DNA of 64,000 nt from a candidate division Zixibacteria bacterium RBG-1 (lineage in GTDB: Bacteria; Zixibacteria; MSB-5A5; DSPP01; RBG-1). A program made the translations under genes and the position numbers. The DNA lies in the NCBI GenBank assembly GCA_000447245.1, contig AUYT01000001.1:724825-788824 (forward strand), read 5' to 3'. Below the pieces are notes generated by a model that worked only from the letters and a program-made list of their open reading frames with translations, was not told where the DNA came from and searched no databases. Positions within the stretch are counted from its first letter, which is position 1. Each line of letters opens with the position of its first letter. Positions 16,306 through 24,227 of the stretch are shown piece by piece.

Positions 16306-17394
16306 TTATTTATGGCTGTAATTTTTCCAGAAAGGTGGTTTGACCACCACAGCTTTATAGTTTTTATCCCTAATTTTTATCTCAACTTGATTTCCCACTT
16401 TGCTTTCTTCCACCAGCACATACCCCAAACCGATTCCTTTTTCCAATGAGGGCGAGAAGATTCCGGAGGTAACTTCCCCAATTTTAGCTCCATTTTTCCG
16501 GATTTCATAATGTTGTCTGGGGAAAGCTTTATCTACCATTTCAAAAGCCATTAGACTTCTTTTTGGATTTTGCCTGGCATTTAAAATCGCTTCTTTTCCT
16601 ATAAAATCCCCTTTGTCCAATTTCACCAGCCAGGATAAGCCGGCTTCCATGGGATTAGTGGTCTGGTCAATGTCGTTTCCATATAGCATATATTTCATTT
16701 CCAGTCTCAGAGAATCTCTGGCACCCAAGCCAATCGGCTCGATTTCCAATTCTTTTCCGGCTTCCAGGGCAGCTTCCCAAATCTTTTCCGCTAATTTTGG
16801 CTCAAAATATAGTTCAAACCCATCTTCTCCAGTATACCCGGTGCGGGAAAAAAGAATCTTGTTTCCCAAAACATTTTCTTCCATCCCCCAGTAAAACTTA
16901 ATCTGGCTTAGGTCGTAATCAGTCAGCCGGTTCATCACTTTTTCAGCCAGAGGTCCCTGAATAGCCAAGAGTGCGGTTTCATCCGAAATATTTTCCAATG
17001 TCACATCTCCGAATTTCTTTTGCTCTAGCCAGTTCCAGTCTTTTTCAATATTGGCGGCATTGACCACCAGCATCCAGCGGTCCGGCAGTTTATAAACCAA
17101 GAGATCGTCCACAATTCCGCCGTCAGGATAACACATAACCGTATATTGAACCTGATACATCCATAATTTTTTGACATCATTGACCGTAACTTTCTGCAAA
17201 AAATCTTCTGCGTCCTTTCCGATAACGATAAACTCTCCCATATGTGATAAATCAAAAATCCCCACCTTGCTTCTGACTTTTTTATGTTCCTCTACTATTC
17301 CCCGATACTGAATGGGCATCAGATAACCGGCAAAATCCACCAGCTTGGCTTTGTGTTTTAGATGTAGCTGGTAAAAAGCAGTCGGTTTAGCCAT
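16306..17394 (-). CDS. gcvT: Glycine cleavage system T protein (aminomethyltransferase)
   Basis: A 362-residue folate-dependent aminomethyltransferase of standard length. Visible are HMGEFIVIGKDAEDFLQ, DDLLVYKL, LLAIQGPLAEKV, FSRTGYTGEDGFELYFEP (folate site) and EAGLSWLVKLDKGDFIGKE. In the cytosol it moves the aminomethyl group from lipoyl-H protein to THF. No gcvH or gcvP lies nearby, so those partners must be elsewhere. It appears to be the first gene of the minus-strand operon running through comB, the YchF-like gene, hsp20 and lon. I see no glycine riboswitch in the 300 bp upstream. Confidence 0.96.
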   Translation of the reverse strand: MAKPTAFYQLHLKHKAKLVDFAGYLMPIQYRGIVEEHKKVRSKVGIFDLSHMGEFIVIGKDAEDFLQKVTVNDVKKLWMYQVQYTVMCYPDGGIVDDLLVYKLPDRWMLVVNAANIEKDWNWLEQKKFGDVTLENISDETALLAIQGPLAEKVMNRLTDYDLSQIKFYWGMEENVLGNKILFSRTGYTGEDGFELYFEPKLAEKIWEAALEAGKELEIEPIGLGARDSLRLEMKYMLYGNDIDQTTNPMEAGLSWLVKLDKGDFIGKEAILNARQNPKRSLMAFEMVDKAFPRQHYEIRKNGAKIGEVTSGIFSPSLEKGIGLGYVLVEESKVGNQVEIKIRDKNYKAVVVKPPFWKNYSHK

Positions 17395-17516
17395 TAAGCT
17401 AAGTTAAAATTTGCCAAAGGTATCATCTTGTTATATATTCAATTTAATAAAATATATAAGTAGGATTTAAATAGCAATATCTATTTTGTTTTAGCACTTA
17501 AAAGCACAAAACAACT

Positions 17517-17696
17517 TTGGTAAACACAACTCAACTTTATCACCAACCAGCCCAGAGATGGCACAAAACCCGTTGTCCCAGCTGCAAAGGGACCGGTAAG
17601 ATGTTAGTGGTGAATCAAGCGTCCAATCCTCCTGAAAAATATTATGTGAAATGCTGGGTCTGTAAGGGAAAAGGGGAGAAAATCAGCGAAAATTAA
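17517..17696 (+). CDS. Possible small zinc-ribbon (DnaJ-like CxxCxGxG) protein
   Basis: A 59-codon frame opening with TTG carries RCPSCKGTGK and, after 22 residues, CWVCKGKGEK: two CxxCxGxG knuckles like one half of the DnaJ zinc domain. The TTG choice is uncertain and there is no clear ribosome-binding site. A T-rich-tailed hairpin follows at 17757-17778 on the same strand. It could instead be the remnant of a longer gene. No other gene was found in the 435-bp gap between gcvT and the ferritin-like gene. Confidence 0.4.
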   Translation: MVNTTQLYHQPAQRWHKTRCPSCKGTGKMLVVNQASNPPEKYYVKCWVCKGKGEKISEN

Positions 17697-17709
17697 ACCC
17701 CCTGCAATT

Positions 17710-17744
17710 CCCTCCCCTACAGGGGAGGGCAAGGGAGGGGTCAG
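17710..17744. repeat. CCCTCCCC palindromic repeat, copy 1
   Basis: CCCTCCCC (17710-17717) / GGGGAGGG (17722-17729), followed by CAAGGGAGGGGTCAG. The same unit recurs at 18920-18955 with two differences in the hairpin. Both copies sit in the intergenic spaces around the ferritin-like and cold-shock genes. Confidence 0.8.
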
Positions 17745-17756
17745 TTTGAGGCTCAA

Positions 17757-17778
17757 AAGCCCACTTAAAAGTGGGCTT
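17757..17778 (+). terminator. Rho-independent terminator-like hairpin
   Basis: AAGCCCACTT (17757-17766) pairs perfectly with AAGTGGGCTT (17769-17778) and is followed by CTTTTCT on the plus strand, an orientation matching the small zinc-ribbon ORF. Confidence 0.7.
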
Positions 17779-17799
17779 CTTTTCTACAGATGTAAAGTT

Positions 17800-17824
17800 C
17801 CCCGCCTTAAAAGGCAGGGTTTTT
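17800..17824. terminator. Second terminator-like hairpin between convergent transcripts
   Basis: CCCCGCCTT (17800-17808) pairs with AAGGCAGGG (17811-17819, one G-T pair), followed by TTTTT on the plus strand. It lies 8 bp beyond the 3' end of the minus-strand ferritin-like gene and may stop transcripts from both sides. Confidence 0.65.
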
Positions 17825-17831
17825 CAGTTTA

Positions 17832-18308
17832 TCAACCTAACAGATTTTCAAATTCCTCTTCGTCAGCTACCTCGTCTTCCAGGATATGCTCTATCAGCTC
17901 ATGTGTCACAATATCTTTCTGATGAGTTTTCTTGAGCAATTCGCTGTAGGAATCAATGGCAATCCGCTCTGCCTCCAGAAAAACTTTGATGAACCCTTTC
18001 AGATCCGAGGTTTCCCGGGGGAAATTGACTTTGCGCATGTGGGAAGCCTCGGCTAAATCCTCAATTTTAGCCACCGGAACTCCTCCCAATTGGATGATTC
18101 TGTCGGCGATCTTGCCGGCATGGCCCAGCTCATCTGCGGCTGCCTGTCTGAAAACCTCGGCTATTTCTTCAGAGTTGATTCCGCTGACCATATGAGCGGC
18201 GTGCAGAAAATAAAAGTGAGCCAACCACTCATCGGCATAGACCCGGTTAAGGTCGGCAATCATTTGCTTGATGTCTAATTCTACAATCTCACGGCCTTTC
18301 TTTCCCAT
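17832..18308 (-). CDS. Ferritin-like/bacterioferritin-family di-iron protein
   Basis: A 158-residue four-helix protein. Helix motifs carry the expected ligands: YADEWLAHFYFLHAAH, RQAAADELGHAGKIADRI, FLEAERIAIDSYSELL and HILEDEVADEEEF, giving Glu and Glu-x2-His pairs for a diiron centre. Length and pattern fit the bacterioferritin/rubrerythrin-type ferritin-like superfamily; iron storage or peroxide detoxification in the cytosol is inferred. A good AGGAGG site precedes the ATG. The nearby cold-shock gene is divergently transcribed and not part of an operon. Confidence 0.85.
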   Translation of the reverse strand: MGKKGREIVELDIKQMIADLNRVYADEWLAHFYFLHAAHMVSGINSEEIAEVFRQAAADELGHAGKIADRIIQLGGVPVAKIEDLAEASHMRKVNFPRETSDLKGFIKVFLEAERIAIDSYSELLKKTHQKDIVTHELIEHILEDEVADEEEFENLLG

Positions 18309-18472
18309 TTAATCCTCCTTTGAATTTCTGGTTGATTATTTTTTATGTTAGTTTGGGAAATCTAATGCTATTTTAAAAAATGTCAAGCAGGAATTGAATT
18401 AGTCCATCAGAAAGCTTGAGGCCGTATCCTAACATATAAAAATTGATGCCTAAAAAATAATTAAAATAATCC

Positions 18473-18501
18473 TTGACAAATCTCAAATTATGCCGTATAC
18501 T
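18473..18501 (+). promoter_or_regulatory. Consensus-like sigma-70 promoter of the cold-shock gene
   Basis: TTGACA (18473-18478), a 17-base spacer, then TATACT (18496-18501). It is the best promoter match in the window and lies about 150 bp upstream of the cold-shock start, implying a long structured 5' leader. The rest of the 18309-18472 gap shows nothing else. Confidence 0.85.
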
Positions 18502-18557
18502 ATAGCAGTAAAGCAGATTTTAGTAGATTGGATGTTTTGGTTAGAAACTAAGTACAT

Positions 18558-18624
18558 ACCACGAAGCTGATTGAAGCTTGGTGGTTTTTTTGTGCAGTCT
18601 AAATGCTTCGAGTGTACTCGAAGC
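18558..18624 (+). promoter_or_regulatory. Structured leader of the cold-shock gene: terminator-like hairpin plus second hairpin
   Basis: First hairpin: ACCAC-G-AAGCT (18558-18568) with AGCTT-G-GTGGT (18575-18585), followed by seven T, a complete intrinsic-terminator form ahead of the gene. Second hairpin: GCTTCGAGT (18605-18613) / ACTCGAAGC (18616-18624), just before the ribosome-binding site. The arrangement suggests attenuation or a temperature-sensitive leader. Confidence 0.7.
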
Positions 18625-18652
18625 GTAAAAAGAAGGAAAGGTGGTGATTTGA

Positions 18653-18856
18653 TTGGCACAAGGCAAAGTCAAGTGGTTTAATGAATCCAAAGGTTTTGGT
18701 TTTATTCAGCCCAACGACAGCGACAAAGATGTGTTTGTCCATTTTTCTGCTATTCAGGATAATGGTTTTAAAACCTTGAGTGAAGGTGAAGAAGTAACTT
18801 TTGAAGTTACCGAAGGACCTAAAGGTTTACAAGCAGTCAATGTGAGAAAAGGATAA
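18653..18856 (+). CDS. Cold-shock domain protein (CspA family)
   Basis: A 67-residue protein, full length for the family. It contains both RNP motifs: KGFGFIQ (RNP1) and VFVHFSAI (RNP2). It binds single-stranded RNA or DNA and acts as an RNA chaperone. The start is TTG, preceded by AAGGTGGTGAT; the family start [14 protein letters not shown] confirms it. It is monocistronic, between a strong promoter at 18473 and a terminator at 18884. The leader carries a terminator-like hairpin, so it is probably controlled after initiation, as many csp genes are. Confidence 0.97.
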   Translation: MAQGKVKWFNESKGFGFIQPNDSDKDVFVHFSAIQDNGFKTLSEGEEVTFEVTEGPKGLQAVNVRKG

Positions 18857-18883
18857 AAACTGAAAAATAGCAGTTTTTAGACT

Positions 18884-18909
18884 AAGCCCCGCTTGAATGA
18901 GTGGGGCTT
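18884..18909 (+). terminator. Rho-independent terminator of the cold-shock gene
   Basis: AAGCCCCGCT (18884-18893) pairs with AGTGGGGCTT (18900-18909, one G-T pair) and is followed by a T-rich tract (TTTTATTTATT). Confidence 0.85.
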
Positions 18910-18919
18910 TTTATTTATT

Positions 18920-18955
18920 CCCTCTCCTGTAAGGGGAGGGCAAGGGAGGGGTCAG
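18920..18955. repeat. CCCTCCCC palindromic repeat, copy 2
   Basis: CCCTCTCC (18920-18927) / GGGGAGGG (18933-18940), followed by CAAGGGAGGGGTCAG, the same tail as at 17730-17744. Confidence 0.8.
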
Positions 18956-18966
18956 TGGCGAAATGG

Positions 18967-19057
18967 TGTCATCCTGAACGAAGTGAAGGATCTCGCAGTT
19001 CAAATTGTTCCACATACTTAAATATAAAGGGGATTCTTCGCTACGCTCAGAATGACA
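18967..19057. repeat. TGTCATCCTGA inverted element
   Basis: Ends TGTCATCCTGA (18967-18977) and TCAGAATGACA (19047-19057) are inverted copies (10 of 11). The interior repeats the GAAGGATCTC / GGATTCTTC pattern. It is related to 9149-9229 and stands at the edge of the accessory island. Confidence 0.75.
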
Positions 19058-19068
19058 GGCAAGAAAAC

Positions 19069-19123
19069 GCAGACCCATGTTGTTCTCAATGTGAGTCTAA
19101 ACATTGAGACAAGCTGGGTCTAC
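19069..19123. repeat. Island-bounding two-hairpin repeat, copy A
   Basis: Arms GCAGACCCA (19069-19077) and TGGGTCTAC (19115-19123) are inverted copies (8 of 9). The right arm supplies the TAG stop codon (minus strand, 19122-19120) of the first DUF4386 gene. It belongs to a six-copy family at 19069, 20882, 24146, 24653, 24748 and 25484. Confidence 0.8.
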
Positions 19124-19851
19124 AAACTTGCCTTCTCCGGCTCGGCTCCTTGATATGGCCGCAGTCCCTTGAACAGAAGCCAAAGACCCAATGCCATTTC
19201 GAAGATAGCCATGGGCGCATCGAACCAGGTCGCGTTGACCGTCTCGTCGAAGTTGGGGAAAACGATGAAAGCGAAAGCGCAGATCACGCACCATGCGGAC
19301 GAGATCGCACCGAAGGCAGCCAATGCTCTCGGGATATACCTCGATTTGAACCACAGGTAGCTGCAAACCGTGGAGGCCAATGTCCAGAACGGCAGGCCAA
19401 CGTAGTACGCGTCGTAGCTCGAGGCGATGTGCAGCCTCGCCAAGGTCTGCAATTGATCTGCCTTGAAAACGGGCAGGTAAGCAGCGTCGCCCAAGAGCCG
19501 CAGAGCGCTAAGCATGTTGAGCGCAGTAACAACCCACATCAAGGCATATACCAGCCTGCAGAATGCCGCAACCAAGGCCAGGTTCCGATTCACCGGCTTG
19601 AGAATCACGTAGAGCGCTGCGAGTAGTACTACAACGCTTGCACTGTAAATCAGATTGCAGGCGATGTTGATACGAAACAGTGTTTCGTGCGCCATGATGT
19701 TCCGGGCGGTTTCCGCAGCATTGCCCGGGACAATGAGGCGAAAGGAGATACCATAGTTCGCAAGGACCACGATCGCCATCGCGAACAGGAAAGTGAATCC
19801 CGCGACTCGTGCAGCTTTGCGTTGTGACTCGTCGATGGCGCTAATTGTCAT
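19120..19851 (-). CDS. DUF4386 membrane protein 1
   Basis: A 243-residue protein with about six transmembrane segments. The N-terminus QRKAARVAGFTFLFAMAIVV, then NIMAHETLFRINIACNLIY and the C-terminal AMAIFEMALGLWLLFKGLR are typical of DUF4386. The family is membrane-bound with no known function. Base composition is clearly GC-richer than the flanking backbone genes, and the stop codon lies inside a repeat arm, so recent acquisition is likely. A second DUF4386 gene of different composition lies upstream at 20107. Confidence 0.88.
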   Translation of the reverse strand: MTISAIDESQRKAARVAGFTFLFAMAIVVLANYGISFRLIVPGNAAETARNIMAHETLFRINIACNLIYSASVVVLLAALYVILKPVNRNLALVAAFCRLVYALMWVVTALNMLSALRLLGDAAYLPVFKADQLQTLARLHIASSYDAYYVGLPFWTLASTVCSYLWFKSRYIPRALAAFGAISSAWCVICAFAFIVFPNFDETVNATWFDAPMAIFEMALGLWLLFKGLRPYQGAEPEKASL

Positions 19852-19933
19852 TTTATTTCCTCCTAATTATTGTTATATGGTTTCCAGTCCTTAAAAAAAT
19901 TATTTCCTTTAATCTTTTAGTCTTTATGTTGTG

Positions 19934-19959
19934 CGTTCGTTATTCTTGAATATCGAACG
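19934..19959. promoter_or_regulatory. Imperfect palindrome upstream of DUF4386 gene 1
   Basis: CGTTCGTTATTC (19934-19945) and GAATATCGAACG (19948-19959) are inverted repeats, 11 of 12 matching, about 85-110 bp upstream of the minus-strand start at 19851. It may be an operator or recombination relic. Confidence 0.5.
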
Positions 19960-19973
19960 TCTCAATTATTCAA

Positions 19974-20087
19974 TTGTTAGCTTGAAACGACGCTGATTCT
20001 TGTGCCTTTACGCTTTTAATTAGAAGCCAAAGAATCATTGAAATTTCTGCTATTGCGTAACACACAAATGTGTATTGGGAAACAAAC
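19974..20087 (-). pseudogene. Displaced C-terminal fragment of a DUF4386 gene
   Basis: On the minus strand this AT-rich stretch encodes VSQYTFVCYAIAEISMILWL, continuing LIKSVKAQ to a stop. This aligns residue by residue with the C-terminus of the neighbouring DUF4386 gene (VSNIAFPALFGELAFLLWIL, continuing IMGAKEQ). It has no start or N-terminal part. Its composition matches the AT-rich N-terminal two-thirds of the 20107-20814 gene, not that gene's present GC-rich end, so it is probably the original tail. Confidence 0.75.
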
Positions 20088-20106
20088 GCGCACGGTTGAC
20101 GCACGA

Positions 20107-20814
20107 TCAAGAAGCTGGGGCATTCACGGTCTGCTCCTTTGCGCCCATGATCAGGATCCACAGCAGGAACGCCAACTCCCCGAAGAGGGCGGGGAAGGCG
20201 ATATTAGAGACCACGTCCTCGTAGCGCGGCAACAGTAAGCCCGTAAAGCTTATGGCCAGATAGGCGAAGCCGTTGATGATCAGCCAGACGCCCAGGAAGC
20301 GGGGTAGGAAGCGCGACCTGTACACAAGGAGCGCCAGGGGGAAAAGCCAAAGACCCCAGAATATTTCTAATGTCAAAACTCCGTAATCGTTAATTTTAAG
20401 AAAGAGCATAGCCAAATCTTGTCTCTGAGTAAGTTCAAATGTTTTCAATATTTCGCCTTTAAGAATCATAAGGGAAGTAATATTGAATGCCTCCATAATA
20501 AAAACGGCAGGAATTTGCACAATCACCAATGCAACCATAAGTTTAGCCTGACGCTCGTTTACCTGTTTGAACAATCGATACAGAACCAATACCAAAAACA
20601 CAAAAATGGTGCTGCTGATGATATCACTAATTATGCCCGTTCGAAATAAGAATTCATTGGCGAGGATGTTATTGGCAGTGGCAACTGCATCTCCCCGGAC
20701 CATAATCTTTGATGGTACATAGATAATGCTATAGGCACCTGTTATTGCCAGAAGAAGATACCACAAGCCGGCAATTCTTGCAGTCTTTTTGAGTGAAGTA
20801 GTTTTTTCTTCCAT
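20107..20814 (-). CDS. DUF4386 membrane protein 2, apparently chimeric
   Basis: A 235-residue, roughly six-segment membrane protein. LKKTARIAGLWYLLLAITGA, NNILANEFLFRTGIISDI and GELAFLLWILIMGAK are DUF4386 hallmarks. The coding sequence has two compositions: from 20814 to about 20360 it is AT-rich, while the last 80-85 codons (20360-20107) are GC-rich. A leftover AT-rich DUF4386 tail lies directly downstream (19974-20087), suggesting that recombination replaced the 3' third. Function unknown. The upstream end is bounded by the island repeat at 20882. Confidence 0.88.
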   Translation of the reverse strand: MEEKTTSLKKTARIAGLWYLLLAITGAYSIIYVPSKIMVRGDAVATANNILANEFLFRTGIISDIISSTIFVFLVLVLYRLFKQVNERQAKLMVALVIVQIPAVFIMEAFNITSLMILKGEILKTFELTQRQDLAMLFLKINDYGVLTLEIFWGLWLFPLALLVYRSRFLPRFLGVWLIINGFAYLAISFTGLLLPRYEDVVSNIAFPALFGELAFLLWILIMGAKEQTVNAPAS

Positions 20815-20881
20815 TTATTTTTTTAGTTTTATTTTGATATTATGTTTATGTTGTTCTCATTTCAATCTGTTTTGAAAGTTC

Positions 20882-20977
20882 GTAGACCCACGTTGTCATC
20901 TCCCTATGGGATGGTGGAACCAAACGTGGGATTCCCTATAATAATCATTCACCCAGCTTGAGTCAAGCTGGATCTAC
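20882..20977. repeat. Island-bounding two-hairpin repeat, copy B, with a second repeat inserted in its loop
   Basis: Arms GTAGACCCA (20882-20890) and GGATCTAC (20970-20977). The first hairpin CCCACGTT/AACGTGGG has its 4-base loop expanded by CCCTATGGGATGGTGGAACC (20902-20921), a motif found elsewhere at 41413, 41774 and 62173. The second hairpin CAGCTTGA/TCAAGCTG is intact. Copy D at 24748 shows the uninterrupted form. Confidence 0.88.
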
Positions 20978-21014
20978 AAACTAAAACCACTTGCCCTGCC
21001 TGTAAAATTGTGAT

Positions 21015-23294
21015 ATGTTATTTAATATGAGGATAACATTGAGACTTATTGTTTCACTTCTGCTTGTGGTAGCTCTGGCAGTCACTGCCTTTTCATTCTA
21101 TCAGGTTTATACGGAAAAAATTCGCCTAAGAGGTGAATTAGAGGGTAGAACTATTGTTCTGGCTGAAAGTCTTCAGGAATCAGTAACCCCCCTTGTGCAG
21201 TCTAACTCACTTAAAAAATTAAATCGCCTTGTAGAGCGATTCGGGAATCGCGAGAGGCTTAAGGGGGTTGCTGTATTTGATAGAGAGGGCAATATCCTTT
21301 CATCAACGCCTGAGCTTATACCAAAAATCCCAAAGCCACTACCACAGATAATAAGCTCTATTACAGAAAATCGCTCGCTCGGCAGTTTCATAAAGATTGA
21401 TGATAAAAAGACATACATCTATACCATTCCCATCTCCGAAGAAGATAGATTGATAGGTGCCCTGGCACTCTTTCATGATGCCTCATACATGGATTTAAGG
21501 CTTGAAGGAATATGGGAACATAACCTCCTCCGTTTCTTAACAATGTCAATATTGATTGTAGTGATCACACTTTTAGTGGTTCGCTGGAGCGTTACAGGCC
21601 CAATTGCCCAGTTTGCAGAATGGATGAGGGAATTGCGGATGGGAAAAGGTAAGGTTACCCAGCCTTCGGCTTCCCTGAGAGGGGATGTGCTGGCTCCTCT
21701 GATTTCAGAGGTGACACATTTAGCTAAGAGTCTATCACTGGCACGGGCAAGGGCAGAGGAAGAAGCAAGATTAAGGGTTAAGGCAGAATCTCTCTGGACA
21801 GCAAGTCGTCTTAAAGAGCATATGCGTGCTGAACTGGGTAGAAAAAAATTATTTTTGATTTCTAACAGAGAACCTTATATGCATGTAAAAGAGGGGCGCA
21901 ATATTGGATGCATCATCCCTGCTGGTGGAGTAGTTACTGCATTGGACCCTGTGATGAGGATATGTGATGGTGTCTGGATTGCCCATGGTGGAGGAGATGC
22001 AGACCGTGAGATCGTAGATGAGAATGATAAACTACGTGTCCCCCCTGAAGAGCCAGCCTATACTCTCAAGAGGATATGGCTTACAAAAGAGGAAGAGGAT
22101 GGTTACTATTATGGTTTTTCCAATGAGGGGCTCTGGCCATTATGTCATATTACCCATACCCGTCCTATCTTCCGCTTAGAGGATTGGGTTCATTATCAGA
22201 GGGTCAATGAAAAATTTGCTGATGCTCTATTAAAAGAGATTGCCAATGAAGAATCCCCTCTCGTTTTGATTCAGGACTATCACCTTGCCCTTCTTCCATT
22301 GCTTGTGAAAGAAAAGCGTCCAGATGCAAAGGTTTCACTTTTCTGGCATATCCCCTGGCCAAATCCCGAGGCTTATGGTATCTGCCCCTGGCATCAGGAG
22401 ATTCTCATAGGTATGTTAGGAGCAGATATTATTGGTTTCCACACACAATTTCACTGTAATAACTTCTTGGATACAGTTGACCGTTTTTTAGAGTCAAAGA
22501 TTGATTGGGAGCATTTCTCAGTTGACCGAGGTGGCCATACAACACTGGCAAGGCCTTTTCCTATCAGCGTTAGCTTTGAGAGTCTTTCAGATAAGGCCTC
22601 TGCAATTCAGGAAAAGGCATCCTTGAAAGAAACCATACTTAAGGAGATAGGCATTCAGGCAAAATATCTTGGTGTTGGTGTTGACCGTATTGATTATACA
22701 AAAGGCATCCCTGAACGTTTTAGGGCAATTGAGAGATTTTTAGAAAAATACCACGAGTTTGTGGGTGAGTTTATATTTATAGAACTCGGTGCACCAAGTC
22801 GCATACATATCAAGCGATATAGAGATGTGATGACAGAAATAGAAGAGATGGTAGATAAAATAAACTGGCGTTTTCAGACTAAAAGATGGAAGCCTATTGT
22901 GTTTCTTAAGAGGCATCACAGACATGAAGAAATATATCGCTTTTATAAAACAGCTGACCTCTGTATGGTCACATCCCTTCACGATGGAATGAATCTGGTT
23001 GCTAAAGAATTTGTCACCTCCCGTGCAGATGAAGACGGTGTGTTGATTCTTAGCCAGTTTACAGGTGCATCTCGTGAGCTTAAAGATGCGATTATTGTAA
23101 ACCCTTATGCTATAGAAGGAATGGCAGATGCAATCTATCTGGCACTCACTATGGAACAGGATGAACGGTCCCAACGAATGGTGCGAATGCGTCAGGTGGT
23201 CAGAGAACATAACATCTACCGATGGGCAGGGAATTTGATTACAATACTGGTACGATTAAGGATGCCCGAGGTTCTGGAACAGGAAAGAGATTAA
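21015..23294 (+). CDS. otsA: Trehalose-6-phosphate synthase with N-terminal membrane sensor/HAMP region
   Basis: A 759-residue protein, about 280 residues longer than plain OtsA. Residues 1-275 look like a receptor: a transmembrane segment (about 9-28), an extracytoplasmic region of about 140 residues, a second segment (about 173-190) and a HAMP-like linker ([17 protein letters not shown]). The rest is a GT20 synthase joining UDP-glucose and glucose-6-phosphate: [49 protein letters not shown] and [13 protein letters not shown]. The stop overlaps the phosphatase start by one base. No ribosome-binding site is evident; a second ATG at 21027 is possible. Confidence 0.9.
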   Translation: MLFNMRITLRLIVSLLLVVALAVTAFSFYQVYTEKIRLRGELEGRTIVLAESLQESVTPLVQSNSLKKLNRLVERFGNRERLKGVAVFDREGNILSSTPELIPKIPKPLPQIISSITENRSLGSFIKIDDKKTYIYTIPISEEDRLIGALALFHDASYMDLRLEGIWEHNLLRFLTMSILIVVITLLVVRWSVTGPIAQFAEWMRELRMGKGKVTQPSASLRGDVLAPLISEVTHLAKSLSLARARAEEEARLRVKAESLWTASRLKEHMRAELGRKKLFLISNREPYMHVKEGRNIGCIIPAGGVVTALDPVMRICDGVWIAHGGGDADREIVDENDKLRVPPEEPAYTLKRIWLTKEEEDGYYYGFSNEGLWPLCHITHTRPIFRLEDWVHYQRVNEKFADALLKEIANEESPLVLIQDYHLALLPLLVKEKRPDAKVSLFWHIPWPNPEAYGICPWHQEILIGMLGADIIGFHTQFHCNNFLDTVDRFLESKIDWEHFSVDRGGHTTLARPFPISVSFESLSDKASAIQEKASLKETILKEIGIQAKYLGVGVDRIDYTKGIPERFRAIERFLEKYHEFVGEFIFIELGAPSRIHIKRYRDVMTEIEEMVDKINWRFQTKRWKPIVFLKRHHRHEEIYRFYKTADLCMVTSLHDGMNLVAKEFVTSRADEDGVLILSQFTGASRELKDAIIVNPYAIEGMADAIYLALTMEQDERSQRMVRMRQVVREHNIYRWAGNLITILVRLRMPEVLEQERD

Positions 23295-24076
23295 TGCCGT
23301 CCTATTTTTTTGAAGGAAACCATCTGCATAAGATCAAGGCGGGTCAAAAGTTTGCTCTGTTTTTAGATTTTGACGGGACACTGGTTCCCATTCAAAAAGA
23401 CCCTGCCAAATGTTTTTTATCAGAAAAGGTAAAGGAACAATTGAGATTAATCACGCGCTCTAAGTATTGTTATTTATCCATCCTAAGTGGAAGGTCATTA
23501 TCAGATATCAGAAAAAGGGTCGGCATACGGACAATCTATTACGGAGGAAATCATGGTTTAGATATCTCTGGTCCTGGTGTGAGATATACGCACCCAAAGG
23601 CACTGAAAGCAGAATCAATTATTAAGGGCGTAAAACAGCAACTAAAAAAAGAGATTAAAGGTATTGGAGGTGCATGGCTTGAGGATAAAAAATTTACCCT
23701 GAGCCTTCACTTTCGATCTGTGAAGAAAGAAGGAATTCCGTTTGTTAAAAATATTTTCGACAAGACGGTAGCCGAATTTTTAGAGAAGAAATCATTGGCT
23801 GAAATTAAGGGGAAAAAAGTTTTAGAGCTGGTGCCAGAGGTATCATGGGATAAGGGTACAGCTGTACTCTGGATTTTACAAAGATTAAAAGATAATAGTT
23901 TGTCGATATACATAGGTGATGACCAAACTGATGAGACAGCTTTTAAGGCACTTAGTAAAAGAGGTATAACTATACGCATTGGAAGTTCAAAGAGAACTTT
24001 TGCAGATTATTATCTTAAAGGTCATTGGGAGGTTTCGCAACTTCTCAAACAAATACAGAAAGTTACAAACAATTGA
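23294..24076 (+). CDS. otsB: Trehalose-6-phosphate phosphatase
   Basis: A 260-residue HAD-family phosphatase completing trehalose synthesis. Motif I FLDFDGTLVP gives the nucleophilic Asp; later come SGRSLSDIRKRV and YIGDDQTDETAFKAL with the Mg-binding acidic residues. I chose the ATG at 23294, which overlaps the synthase stop in TAATG and supports translational coupling. The frame is open upstream to 23222 but that part adds no family similarity. Trehalose suggests osmotic or desiccation stress protection. Confidence 0.93.
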   Translation: MPSYFFEGNHLHKIKAGQKFALFLDFDGTLVPIQKDPAKCFLSEKVKEQLRLITRSKYCYLSILSGRSLSDIRKRVGIRTIYYGGNHGLDISGPGVRYTHPKALKAESIIKGVKQQLKKEIKGIGGAWLEDKKFTLSLHFRSVKKEGIPFVKNIFDKTVAEFLEKKSLAEIKGKKVLELVPEVSWDKGTAVLWILQRLKDNSLSIYIGDDQTDETAFKALSKRGITIRIGSSKRTFADYYLKGHWEVSQLLKQIQKVTNN

Positions 24077-24145
24077 TATATAGCATTTGCGGTAGGTGTG
24101 AAGGGTTTATTCTTTTTGTAGGTGAGAGGGTAAAGCTGCAAGTAC

Positions 24146-24214
24146 GTAGACTCACGTTGTCCTCAACGTAGGATTAGATTTGACCTTACCCAGCTTAAGA
24201 TAAACTGGGCCCAC
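24146..24214. repeat. Island-bounding two-hairpin repeat, copy C
   Basis: GTAGACTCACGTTGTCCTCA (from 24146) through CCCAGCTTAAGATAAACTGG to TGGGCCCAC (24206-24214). It is more diverged than copies B and D but has the same order: first hairpin ACGTTG/CAACGT, second hairpin region CCCAG/CTGGG. It separates the phosphatase gene from DoxX. Confidence 0.8.
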
Positions 24215-24227
24215 TGACTTAATTGAT

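Noticed and set aside
17395-17516. Glycine riboswitch upstream of gcvT
   Set aside because: The upstream stretch is AT-rich without the conserved tandem aptamer pattern.
19860-20100. Possible integron attC site between DUF4386 genes
   Set aside because: No pair of RYYYAAC and GTTRRRY core sites could be matched and no integrase is present; the palindrome at 19934 was kept only as a generic inverted repeat.
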